Positions 16,084 to 23,611 of a DNA stretch of 64,000 nucleotides are shown one piece after another; position 1 is the first letter of the stretch; each line of letters starts with the position of its first letter. The DNA lies in NCBI GenBank assembly GCA_030619685.1, contig JAUXAX010000004.1, positions 21,438 to 85,437 of the forward strand, given 5' to 3'. The notes under the pieces were generated by a model. That model did no database searches. It was not told the DNA's origin and saw only the letters and a program-made list of their open reading frames with translations. The stretch is from Dehalococcoidia bacterium. Its GTDB lineage: Bacteria; Chloroflexota; Dehalococcoidia; SZUA-161. The translations under genes and the position numbers were made by a program.

Positions 16084-17316
16084 ATGAAGAGTTTGGATGA
16101 TTATAGAGAACTTGTCGGTGATGACACCATAGCCGAAATCTACAAGAGGGCGAGGAGGCTCCAGGGAAGGCGTGTTATACACGTTAACTCCACCAACGAA
16201 GGCGGTGGTGTCGCAGAAATACTGAATTCCCTGGTACTGCTGATGAATGACGTGGGGATAGAGGCAGATTGGCGAGTACTTCATGGAACTCCTGATTTCT
16301 TCGCACTAACAAAAGAGTTTCACAATGGCCTTCAGGGCAGGCCAGTAAACATTGATATGGTAAAAGAGCAGATATATGTCCAAACCAACCAAGCCTTTTC
16401 CACTTACTGCAAAATAGATGCTGATTGTGTAGTTGTGCATGACCCCCAACCTCTACCGCTCATAAAATTCTACAAGAAGAGGGAGCCATGGGTTTGGCGA
16501 TGCCATGTAGACTTGTCAAACCCTCATGAAGAACTCTGGCAATTCCTTAAGAAGTTCATCCTCAGGCATGATGTGGTTGTTATGTCTTGTGACGGCTACA
16601 CAAAGAAGGACCTGCCAGTGGAGCAGAGGATTATCTACCCCGCTATTGACCCTTTATCGCCCAAGAATAGGGAGCTCTCTACAGAAGAGATACTGCAACA
16701 CGTTCAGGAAGCTGGCATACCAATAGATAAGCCTGTCATAACGCAGGTTTCAAGGATGGATCACTGGAAGGATCCCGAAGGTCTGCTCGAAGCCTTCGAA
16801 CAGGTCAAGGAAAAGGTGGATTGCAGGCTGGTCTACTGCTATTCTTCATCCGTAGATGACCCAGAAGGCGCTGAGGTGTTTTCAAGAACATATCGCAAAG
16901 CTGAAAAGCTTGTTGAAAGGGGCGATGTTATATTCGTTAAGGGTACCAGCCAAATCCTTGTCAACGCTATACAACGATTCTCAACACTAGTGCTGCAAAA
17001 GTCCCTAAAAGAGGGGTTCTGTCTCTGTGTGACTGAGGCTTTATGGAAGGGGAAACCGGTAGTGGCCACAAATGTAGGAGGGATTCCCATCCAATTGAAG
17101 GAGGCGGAAAATGGCTTTCTAGTCGAACCCTATGATACCAAAGGGTTTGCCGATAAGGTGATACAACTCTTGCAGGATCCAGACATGGCAAGACGAATGG
17201 GGGAAAAGGGTAGGGAAATTGTGAGGCAGAATTTTCTGATAACGAGGCTCCTTTTGGATTACCTAGATTTGTTGAACGATTTGCTGTGGAGGCGTAGTAG
17301 GCGGACAGATCAATAG
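16084..17316 (+). CDS. treT: Trehalose synthase, TreT-type glycosyltransferase
   Basis: A 410-aa GT4-family glycosyltransferase that joins a nucleotide-diphosphoglucose and glucose into trehalose (reversibly). The N-terminal domain has the TreT-type NSTNEGGGVAEILNSLV motif and WRVLHGTPDFF, then VHDPQPLPLI and WRCHVDLSNP. The C-terminal domain carries SRMDHWKDPEGLLEAF and the donor-site E-x7-E motif (EGFCLCVTEALWKGKPVVAT). GalU at 2.2 kb could supply UDP-glucose. Trehalose would serve as a compatible solute or carbon store. Other GT4 enzymes share the fold, but the N-terminal motif is specific. Confidence 0.88.
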   Translation: MKSLDDYRELVGDDTIAEIYKRARRLQGRRVIHVNSTNEGGGVAEILNSLVLLMNDVGIEADWRVLHGTPDFFALTKEFHNGLQGRPVNIDMVKEQIYVQTNQAFSTYCKIDADCVVVHDPQPLPLIKFYKKREPWVWRCHVDLSNPHEELWQFLKKFILRHDVVVMSCDGYTKKDLPVEQRIIYPAIDPLSPKNRELSTEEILQHVQEAGIPIDKPVITQVSRMDHWKDPEGLLEAFEQVKEKVDCRLVYCYSSSVDDPEGAEVFSRTYRKAEKLVERGDVIFVKGTSQILVNAIQRFSTLVLQKSLKEGFCLCVTEALWKGKPVVATNVGGIPIQLKEAENGFLVEPYDTKGFADKVIQLLQDPDMARRMGEKGREIVRQNFLITRLLLDYLDLLNDLLWRRSRRTDQ

Positions 17317-17363
17317 TAGCTACAAGTATGAGAGACCCCGAACCTCATGGATTTCCGAAGCTA

Positions 17364-17439
17364 TGGTCGGGGTGGGCGGACTCGAACCGCCGGCCTCATG
17401 GTCCCAAACCATGCGCGCTAACCACTGCGCTACACCCCG
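17364..17439 (-). tRNA. tRNA-Pro(TGG)
   Basis: A full cloverleaf on the minus strand: acceptor CGGGGTG pairing with CACCCCG, D arm TAGCGCAGTGGTTAGCGCG, anticodon stem CATGG/CCATG around loop TTTGGGA (anticodon TGG), and T arm with GGTTCGAGTCC. The 3' CCA is encoded (17364-17366). The anticodon reads proline codons. Confidence 0.95.
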
Positions 17440-17476
17440 TTTTTGGAAGCTAATCTGGGGCCTTTCGCCTTCTTTC

Positions 17477-18040
17477 TTAGAATAGTGCTCTGCCCCCTAA
17501 CACCAGCCCTGTGACCAGGAATACGATTAGCATGTAGGCAATCCAGCCAACAACACACGTGGCAATAGCCCGCCCAGTGGAGAAGTCCAGAGCTTGCCTG
17601 ACCGCGATTACCCCTGCAATCAGCGCCCATATGGATACACCAAAAGCGATTATCCCCCCGAAGAACGGTATGAATACGAAGAAAGCAAGTACCCTGGGGG
17701 AATTTGAGAAACCGATAGTCCGCAGCAATTCTCCGTATGTAGCCGAGGTCTCCGGGCCTTTGAATATGGTAGTGCCCAGCCAGTAGGCGAACAGAGACCA
17801 CACGAGCCACCCAAATAAGGCTGTAGCTAGACCTATTAGCAGCCCCCAAAGGAACCACAGACCACCCTCGACACGCACGCCTGCAATACCAGCTCCAAGG
17901 CCAGCGCCCAAACTAGCTATGAGCACCGCGAGAAAGGCTTGCCCATTAGCCCTGGTATCTGCCTCCACCTCCTCATAGAGGTCAACCTCCAGTTTCGCAG
18001 CACGTACCATCCTATTCACTAGAGAACGTTGATCTGCCAT
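17477..18040 (-). CDS. Yip1-like membrane protein
   Basis: An integral membrane protein of 187 aa with a short charged N-terminal region (RMVRAAKLEVDLYEEVEAD) followed by five hydrophobic segments: about 36-56, 62-92, 117-140, 143-158 and 160-182. The pattern of a GLIGLATALFGWLVWSLFAY helix pair and a central FSNSPRVLAFFVFIPFFGG loop resembles the bacterial YIP1 domain, whose function is unknown. AAAGGA about nine bases upstream supports the ATG at 18040. It lies between two tRNA genes on the same strand, so read-through transcription from tRNA-Arg is possible. Confidence 0.7.
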   Translation of the reverse strand: MADQRSLVNRMVRAAKLEVDLYEEVEADTRANGQAFLAVLIASLGAGLGAGIAGVRVEGGLWFLWGLLIGLATALFGWLVWSLFAYWLGTTIFKGPETSATYGELLRTIGFSNSPRVLAFFVFIPFFGGIIAFGVSIWALIAGVIAVRQALDFSTGRAIATCVVGWIAYMLIVFLVTGLVLGGRALF

Positions 18041-18110
18041 CTTTACATCCTTTCTGCTTTTCTCCTCCAGTAGTCCAAGCTAAGAACTACCCCCTCATGC
18101 CCCAGCATGG

Positions 18111-18185
18111 TGGTACCCCTGGCGGGACTCGAACCCACGCACCTGGCTCCGGAGGCCAGCGCTCTATCCTCTGAGCTACAGGGGC
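18111..18185 (-). tRNA. tRNA-Arg(CCG)
   Basis: A complete cloverleaf on the minus strand: acceptor GCCCCTG with CAGGGGT (one G-U pair), D arm GTAGCTCAGAGGATAGAGC, anticodon stem CTGGC/GCCAG around loop CTCCGGA (anticodon CCG), T arm GTGGGTTCGAGTCCC, and an encoded CCA at 18111-18113. Confidence 0.95.
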
Positions 18186-18280
18186 CCAAATGTATAATAC
18201 TATTCCTTCACCAAGCTTTCAAGGCAAGCGTTCAGTTCTCAGCAAAACCCGAAAGCTGCGACCCTGCTCGAGTTTTTAGG

Positions 18281-18328
18281 GTTCTAGGTTCTAAGTTCAA
18301 GGTTAACCTAGAATGTAGAACTTAGAAC
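18281..18328. repeat. Two interleaved inverted repeats
   Basis: An 11-bp perfect repeat (18288-18298 with 18318-18328) and a 9-bp perfect repeat (18282-18290 with 18305-18313) overlap, so only one hairpin can form at a time. It lies between tRNA-Arg and the MBL hydrolase. The TTCTA(A/G)GTT-type units also read as degenerate direct repeats. Confidence 0.55.
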
Positions 18329-18366
18329 ATTTCCAAAACTAAATGCTAGTGCTGAACACTTGTGTG

Positions 18367-19179
18367 CTATTTAAGAGTATACTCCTCCCCAGAAATAGCT
18401 ACTTTCCCCTCCCGGACAAGCTTCCTAAGATGAGCCAGGACTTGCGCTCTTGCCAGCTCAACTAGACGTCGATCCAACTCGGGGTAAATCTCGGCTACCA
18501 GTTCTGTTACGCTCCTTTTCCCCTGCCCCAGGCAGGACAAAACCTGCTGCTCTCTCTCCAGGCGATGGGCGATGAGCTCCTTAATCTTGCGCTCAGGCTC
18601 CCGTACCAGCGGACCATGCCCAGGACAGATCAGACGAATTCGGTAGTTCAACAGTCTCTTTAGAGAATCGATGTACTGTGCCATGTCACCATCAGGAGCC
18701 TCAATAACAGAGGTGCCAAAGCCTACGATATGATCCCCGGTGAACAGGATTTCACCCTTCTCCATGTAGAAACAAATGCTGGTGGGAGTATGTCCCGGCG
18801 TGTGAATCACTTCCAGGCGAACACCGCCGATGTCCACAGTATCTCCATCATCGACCAGGATGTCCGCCGTCACCTGATAGCTCTTCGACCAGTCAGCGCC
18901 CGAGGAATGAACGACAATTTGAGCGCCTGTCGCCTCCTTAATACTGCGGCACCCCCCGATATGATCAGGGTGAGGGTGAGTGACCAGAATATATGCCAGC
19001 CTCAATGGAGCCAAAGCCTCTATATACTCGAGCTTCGTTTTAATTGCCTCTCTATCGTAATATCCCGAATCTATAAGAGCAGCTTCTCCGCCAGCCACGA
19101 GATAGACATTTGGTGCATACATCCCCATAAACTGGCTGGTGGCCGCTGGAATCGAATGAACGCCGGGCGCTATTTCCAT
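18367..19179 (-). CDS. MBL-fold metallo-hydrolase
   Basis: A 270-aa metallo-beta-lactamase-fold hydrolase of the glyoxalase II/LACTB2-like group. The metal site is visible as THPHPDHIGG (near residue 60), HTPGHT, FTGDH and GHGPLV. A C-terminal winged-helix-like tail (KELIAHRLEREQQVLSCLGQ and onward to HLRKLVREGKV) matches the extra domain of LACTB2-like proteins. The substrate could be a thioester or RNA; sequence does not decide. AGGGAA seven to eight bases upstream supports the ATG at 19179. It is separated from the upstream carboxylase genes by about 290 bases in which I see nothing. Confidence 0.85.
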   Translation of the reverse strand: MEIAPGVHSIPAATSQFMGMYAPNVYLVAGGEAALIDSGYYDREAIKTKLEYIEALAPLRLAYILVTHPHPDHIGGCRSIKEATGAQIVVHSSGADWSKSYQVTADILVDDGDTVDIGGVRLEVIHTPGHTPTSICFYMEKGEILFTGDHIVGFGTSVIEAPDGDMAQYIDSLKRLLNYRIRLICPGHGPLVREPERKIKELIAHRLEREQQVLSCLGQGKRSVTELVAEIYPELDRRLVELARAQVLAHLRKLVREGKVAISGEEYTLK

Positions 19180-19467
19180 CTCTATTTCCCTGCTAACCTC
19201 TTGGACGGGATAAGGAGGCCGATAACGGCCTGGGGCTCATTGGAGCAGGAAGGAAGTCTGCTGCACTGAGTAGCTCTACCCGGAGAGGAACAGCCATCCG
19301 CCCTTACTCATTGGCTCTTGAGACCAATGAACTAGCCTCAAGAAGCTGATTCATTGATGCTCCCAAGGAATCTTCTGAGGCAATATCGACTACTGGCGCC
19401 CCAGCCGCCTTAGGGCCCCTGGCATGTATCTGGAGGATGTTATTGGGAGTCGCTTGCTTCCCTGGGC

Positions 19468-20862
19468 TCAGGAGAATACCCCAGCTTTCTTAAGCTCACG
19501 GAGCTTCTTCGATATTCCCTGTTCTTCTACGAAACGTGTAGTGTAATCTCCCTTTTTGAAGGACTCGTCGTCCAGGGCTACCATATGAAATGGGATATTT
19601 GTCTTTGCCCCCTCGATGCGATATTCCCCAACAGCCCTCTTCATGGTCGAAATAGCTTCATCACGATCCCTGCCCCAACTCAGTAGTTTAGCAATCAAAG
19701 AGTCATAGTAGAATGGCATGGCATATCCTGCATATACTCCACCATCAACTCTGACGCCAAAACCGCCAGGGGGATCATAGGCTGTAATTTTGCCTGGGGC
19801 CGGCATGAAATTCATAAAAGGATCCTCAGCGTTAATCCTGCACTCTATGCTCCAACCATTAAGCTTTATGTCACTCTGGGTGTAGCCGAGCTCTTCACCA
19901 GCGGCAATCCTTATCTGTTCCTTAACCAGATTGATCCCGGTAAGAAGCTCGGTGAGGGGATGCTCCACCTGAAGTCGAGTATTACACTCATTGAAATAGT
20001 ACTCACCGCTGTCCATGGAGTAAATAAACTCCACAGTCAGCGCGTTCACATAGTTCAGTATCCTGGCGATTTGAACCGCGGTAGCTCCCATTTTCTCCCT
20101 TAATTCGGGAGTCATTATGGGCGAAGGCGCCTCCTCGATAAGCTTCTGATACCTTCTTTGAACGGAGCATTCACGATCGCTCACGTAAACGGTGTTGCCC
20201 TTCTTGTCTGCCAGAATCTGGAACTCTATGTGCTTTGCCCTGGCAACGTATTTCTCCAGATAGAAAGCTGGCATACCAAAAGCCTCGTTCCCCAACGATT
20301 TGGCGTACTGCATCGCCGCCTCCAACTCGTCCTGGCTTTTAGCCACTTTCATACCTATCCCCCCGCCGGCACCACTGGGTTTGACAATCACCGGATACCC
20401 GATGCTCTCCGCGATTTCGAAAGCCTGGGACATGGCACTCTCATCCTCGATAGCGCCATCAGACCCCGGTGTAACGCGAACCCCTTTGCTCTTCATGAGA
20501 TCACGAGCCCTATGCTTGGGCTTCGCCGCGTTCATGGATTTGCTGGGAGGACCGATAAACTCGATACCACGAGCTTCGCAGGCCTCAACGAACTGAGGGT
20601 TCTCAGCTAAGAAACCATAGCCTGGATAAATGGCCTCAGCCTTAGACTGCTTGGCTATATCGAGTATCTTCTCCATGTTCAGGTAGCTGGCACTAGGCTC
20701 CGGGTCTCCTAGAGGATAGGCTTCATCAGCACTCTTTACGAACAAGGCTTCGGCATCTGCATCCGAGTAGACAGCAACTGACCCTATCCCCATCTCTCTG
20801 CATTCTCTCACTGCCCTCAAGGCAATCTCCCCCCGATTAGCGACCAGGATTTTCTTGAACAT
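19468..20862 (-). CDS. accC: Biotin carboxylase subunit of an acyl-CoA carboxylase
   Basis: A 464-aa ATP-grasp enzyme that carboxylates biotin on the carrier protein using bicarbonate and ATP. The N-terminal signature FKKILVANRGEIALRAVREC, the ATP-binding loop PSGAGGGIGMKV, EKYVARAKHIEFQIL and the catalytic FNECNTRLQVEHPLTEL are all present. The family more often reads EMNTRLQVEH; ECNTR here is a conservative variant. No biotinyl domain is fused, so the separate carrier at 20900, ending 37 bases before this start, must serve it. The two carboxyltransferases at 22.0-25.2 kb complete the complex. Confidence 0.93.
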   Translation of the reverse strand: MFKKILVANRGEIALRAVRECREMGIGSVAVYSDADAEALFVKSADEAYPLGDPEPSASYLNMEKILDIAKQSKAEAIYPGYGFLAENPQFVEACEARGIEFIGPPSKSMNAAKPKHRARDLMKSKGVRVTPGSDGAIEDESAMSQAFEIAESIGYPVIVKPSGAGGGIGMKVAKSQDELEAAMQYAKSLGNEAFGMPAFYLEKYVARAKHIEFQILADKKGNTVYVSDRECSVQRRYQKLIEEAPSPIMTPELREKMGATAVQIARILNYVNALTVEFIYSMDSGEYYFNECNTRLQVEHPLTELLTGINLVKEQIRIAAGEELGYTQSDIKLNGWSIECRINAEDPFMNFMPAPGKITAYDPPGGFGVRVDGGVYAGYAMPFYYDSLIAKLLSWGRDRDEAISTMKRAVGEYRIEGAKTNIPFHMVALDDESFKKGDYTTRFVEEQGISKKLRELKKAGVFS

Positions 20863-20899
20863 CGTTCTTTAACCTCTCTCCTTAAGGAGCATGAGCACC

Positions 20900-21124
20900 T
20901 TAATCTTCCTCGATAATAATCAAAACGTCTCCGGTTTCCACCGTCTGTCCTGCCTCAATCTTAATCTCTACAACCGTGCCATCCACCGGTGATAATATTG
21001 GATTCTGCATCTTCATCGACTGCAAGATGCAGAGCTCACCGTCCTCCTCCACCTTGTCGCCAGCGCTGACGCTAACGCTGACTATCTTGCCCGGTATGGG
21101 AGCCTCAATTATCTCTTGAGCCAT
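20900..21124 (-). CDS. Biotin carboxyl carrier protein
   Basis: A 74-aa free-standing biotinyl domain that carries CO2 between accC and the carboxyltransferases. It reads IEAPIPGKIVSVSVSAGDKV, then the biotinylation loop LQSMKMQNP, then PVDGTVVEIKIEAGQTVETG. The lysine between two methionines is kept, but the usual EAMKM is QSMKM. The start chosen is ATG at 21124; the frame is open to an ATG at 21187, also preceded by GGGGG, which would add 21 residues of unclear meaning. It precedes accC by 37 bases. Confidence 0.88.
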   Translation of the reverse strand: MAQEIIEAPIPGKIVSVSVSAGDKVEEDGELCILQSMKMQNPILSPVDGTVVEIKIEAGQTVETGDVLIIIEED

Positions 21125-21300
21125 CTTCAGTTTGTTCTCCTTCCAGATTTGACCTTCTACTCTTATTCCCAAACTCACATCCCCCAAGGCAATTCCTGTC
21201 TAGTTTATACGCAGCGCCAGTTTGCGTCAAGATTTGTACTCGGCACTAGTGGGTCATTTTCAATTTTAATTAGATGATATACCATGAATAAAAAAACCTC

Positions 21301-21329
21301 TTGACAAATGGTATCAATAGTGATATCAT
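21301..21329 (+). promoter_or_regulatory. Consensus promoter of hicAB with operator-like half-sites
   Basis: TTGACA at 21301-21306 and TATCAT at 21324-21329 have a 17-base spacer and a TG one base before the -10. Two related half-sites, TGGTATCA (21309-21316) and TGATATCA (21321-21328), lie within it and would suit autorepression by the ribbon-helix-helix domain of HicB. Confidence 0.6.
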
Positions 21330-21333
21330 AGCG

Positions 21334-21612
21334 GTGAGTGAGAGAGTGAGTGAGAGGGGTTCCATAGAAGAATTAGTCAAACAGTTAAGGAGGAATCCCA
21401 AGGGTGTTAAATTCGCTGTCATTCGTAGAGTCTGTGACCATTACTTTGGTGAAGCCCGGCAGAAGGGTAGCCATTATATATATAAAACACCGTGGCCGAG
21501 CGATCCCAGGGTAAACATACAGAACGATAAGGGCAAGGCAAAGGCATACCAAGTTAGACAGGTTATAAAAGCCATAGAAAGAAAGGAGAGCGAAGATGGT
21601 ACAGGCAAATGA
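21334..21612 (+). CDS. hicA: HicA-family toxin
   Basis: mRNA-interferase toxin of a type II system, with a small double-stranded-RNA-binding-like fold. The core reads IEELVKQLRRNPKGVKFAVI, then the catalytic-histidine motif QKGSHYIYKTPW and VNIQNDKGKAKAYQVRQVIK. The promoter's -10 box ends at 21329, so translation cannot begin at the TTG at 21301. GTG at 21334 or 21346 is used, possibly on a nearly leaderless transcript; 21334 is drawn. It overlaps hicB by 17 bases, the usual toxin-first order. Confidence 0.82.
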   Translation: MSERVSERGSIEELVKQLRRNPKGVKFAVIRRVCDHYFGEARQKGSHYIYKTPWPSDPRVNIQNDKGKAKAYQVRQVIKAIERKESEDGTGK

Positions 21613-21928
21613 CCACTATACATATCGGGTTTATTGGTCTGATGAGGATGAGGAATATGTTGGTCTATGTGCAGAGTTTCCTAGCCTGAGCTGGCTGGCT
21701 GAAACCCCAGAGGCGGCGTTTCAAGGCATACGTAATGTTGTGGCAGAAGTCGTTTTAGATATGCAGGCCAATGATGAACCTATCCCTGCACCACTTGCAA
21801 CTAAGCGTTATTCAGGCAATTTCATGGTTCGCGTACCACCAGAGGTGCATCGAAGCCTTGCCATACAAGCAGCGGAAGCCAACGTCAGTCTCAATCGACT
21901 CGTCAGTGCTAGGTTGACCACACCGTAA
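21596..21928 (+). CDS. hicB: HicB-family antitoxin
   Basis: A 110-aa antitoxin that neutralises HicA and represses the operon. The N-terminal HicB domain (YRVYWSDEDEEYVGLCAEFP, then a TPEAAFQGI helix) is followed by a ribbon-helix-helix DNA-binding segment, GNFMVRVPPEVHRSLAIQAA, near the C-terminus. It overlaps hicA by 17 bases, giving coupled translation. It faces the carboxyltransferase genes head-to-head at the 3' ends, with a hairpin between them. Confidence 0.88.
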   Translation: MVQANDHYTYRVYWSDEDEEYVGLCAEFPSLSWLAETPEAAFQGIRNVVAEVVLDMQANDEPIPAPLATKRYSGNFMVRVPPEVHRSLAIQAAEANVSLNRLVSARLTTP

Positions 21929-21930
21929 AC

Positions 21931-21960
21931 GCCCATCCCTGAGCATTGCCAGGGATGGGC
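21931..21960 (+). terminator. Hairpin after hicAB
   Basis: A perfect 10-bp stem (21931-21940 with 21951-21960) with a 10-base loop directly follows the hicB stop at 21928. It lacks a long T-run on either side. Its place between convergent genes suggests a two-way transcription stop. Confidence 0.6.
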
Positions 21961-22000
21961 ACTTAGATCCCTTCCCTTGATCGAGCCGGCCCAGCGCCAA

Positions 22001-23596
22001 CTACAGAGGAATTAGGGAATGCTTCCTCCAAGGTCTTGCCGGTTCCAGCTTCTTGGACAGCCTGTTCAGCGTCTTCACCAGGATTGGTCTCGTTTTCCTG
22101 GGATCGATGATGTCGTCGGCCCCTTGAATACCTCCGAGATGATAAGGCGTGGCATATTTGTCATGTATGTTCCCCATCAATTCCCGCCGCAGCTCCTCAG
22201 GATTCTTTGCAGCCTCTACCTCGGATTCGTAGAGTGCATCCGCCGCCCTCTCAAACCCCTCTATTCTGATGTCGGCAGTAGGCCAGGCATATACCGCATC
22301 GCATCCCATACGCTCGGTGCCCATGACTAAACGGCCTGCGCCGTAGCATCTTCTTACATAGACCGTGATCTTAGGCACCGTAGACTCGCAGATGGCGAAT
22401 ACCGGCTTAGCAGCATTCCTCTCTAACCCGTCCCTGCTTTGCTCCTGCTCCAGGCTCGGTAAGAACCCCGGAGTATCTACCAGGAAAATCAGCGGGATAT
22501 TGAAGCAATCGCAAAATCTGATGAAACGCGCTTCTTTGTCCGAGCTGTTCACATCAACACAACCATCCTCGACTGCAGGGTTATTGGCTACGATTCCTAC
22601 CGTTTGCCCCGCTAGACGCGCAAAGCCTATTATCATATTGGGAGCGTAGAGCGCCTGCAACTCGAAGAGGTATCCCTTATCCACGATGGAGGAAATCACC
22701 TCGTGCATATCATATGCCTTGGATACATCCGTTGGCACAATATCTAGAAGCCGCTCATCGGTACGCTCAGGATCGTCCCCCGTATCTACTATGGGTGGTT
22801 TCTCCCTCCAATTGGACGGTAGAAAACTGAGGAGTTCCCGGCAGTTGTCTATTGCTTCCTCGTCGCTGTCGACAAGCAAATCGTTGGAGCCTGTGACCTC
22901 GGAATGTAGCAGTGCTCCCCCGATCTCCTCTTCGGTTACATCAACGAAGGTAACTGCTTTCAAGATGGGGGGCGAGGCTACGGACATGAAGGCTATGTTC
23001 CTGCGCATAATGACGAAGTCGGCCATTATCGGGGAGTAGGCGGAACCAGCATAGCACGGACCCAGCATGAGGCTTATGTGAGGCACTACTCCTGACATCA
23101 GCGGTGGGTAGTACATAAACCCGCCCCCACCACCGACCGGGCTGCCTCGTACGGGCACTTTGAATCCTGACCTGCCGAACAGGTCATGTATTCTGATGGC
23201 ACCCGAATCAACCATCCCCACCATGGGAATGCCTTCCTCCATTGCTTTTTCCATTGCCCTGGCTACTTTGCTGTTCTGAATCGTAGACTGAGTGCCGGCC
23301 AGCACGGTGAAGTCATGGGAATAGGCATAAACGTTACGTCCGTTGACTTCGCCGTGGCCAACTATCACAGCATCTCGTGGAAGCTCCCTGTCGTCGATAT
23401 CGAAGCCGGTCTTCATCGGCTGCGTCCATATTCCTATCTCGTGGAAGGTTCCCGGATCGAAAAGCTTCCCCATCCTCTCCCAGGCTGTCAGCTTACCCCT
23501 GCCGTGTTGCTTTTCTATAGCAGCCTCATCGCCCCCGGGTTCCAGCCTTTTCCTTCGTTCCTCAAGCTCCTGAAGCTTTTTTCTCATATCGGCCAT
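22001..23596 (-). CDS. Acyl-CoA carboxylase carboxyltransferase subunit (copy 2)
   Basis: Transfers carboxyl from carboxybiotin to an acyl-CoA; crotonase-like fold with two halves, 531 aa. The N-half has EKQHGRGKLTAWERMGKLFD and DFTVLAGTQ, followed by a Gly-rich acyl-CoA-binding loop (SPVGGGGGFMYYPPLMSGV). The C-half has IVANNPAVEDGCVDVNSSDK, FLVDTPGFLPSLEQE and YAWPTADIRIEG. The usual G-x-x-QE-K in the C-half differs here. ATG 23596 is preceded by AGGAGGG; a TTG one codon earlier is less likely. It starts 15 bases after the end of the paralogue, so the two are co-transcribed. Confidence 0.9.
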   Translation of the reverse strand: MADMRKKLQELEERRKRLEPGGDEAAIEKQHGRGKLTAWERMGKLFDPGTFHEIGIWTQPMKTGFDIDDRELPRDAVIVGHGEVNGRNVYAYSHDFTVLAGTQSTIQNSKVARAMEKAMEEGIPMVGMVDSGAIRIHDLFGRSGFKVPVRGSPVGGGGGFMYYPPLMSGVVPHISLMLGPCYAGSAYSPIMADFVIMRRNIAFMSVASPPILKAVTFVDVTEEEIGGALLHSEVTGSNDLLVDSDEEAIDNCRELLSFLPSNWREKPPIVDTGDDPERTDERLLDIVPTDVSKAYDMHEVISSIVDKGYLFELQALYAPNMIIGFARLAGQTVGIVANNPAVEDGCVDVNSSDKEARFIRFCDCFNIPLIFLVDTPGFLPSLEQEQSRDGLERNAAKPVFAICESTVPKITVYVRRCYGAGRLVMGTERMGCDAVYAWPTADIRIEGFERAADALYESEVEAAKNPEELRRELMGNIHDKYATPYHLGGIQGADDIIDPRKTRPILVKTLNRLSKKLEPARPWRKHSLIPL

Positions 23597-23611
23597 CAAA
23601 TCCCTCCTGAA

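Noticed and set aside
17364..18185. tRNA genes as integration sites
   Set aside because: Both tRNAs are intact and no 3'-end duplication was seen within the window.
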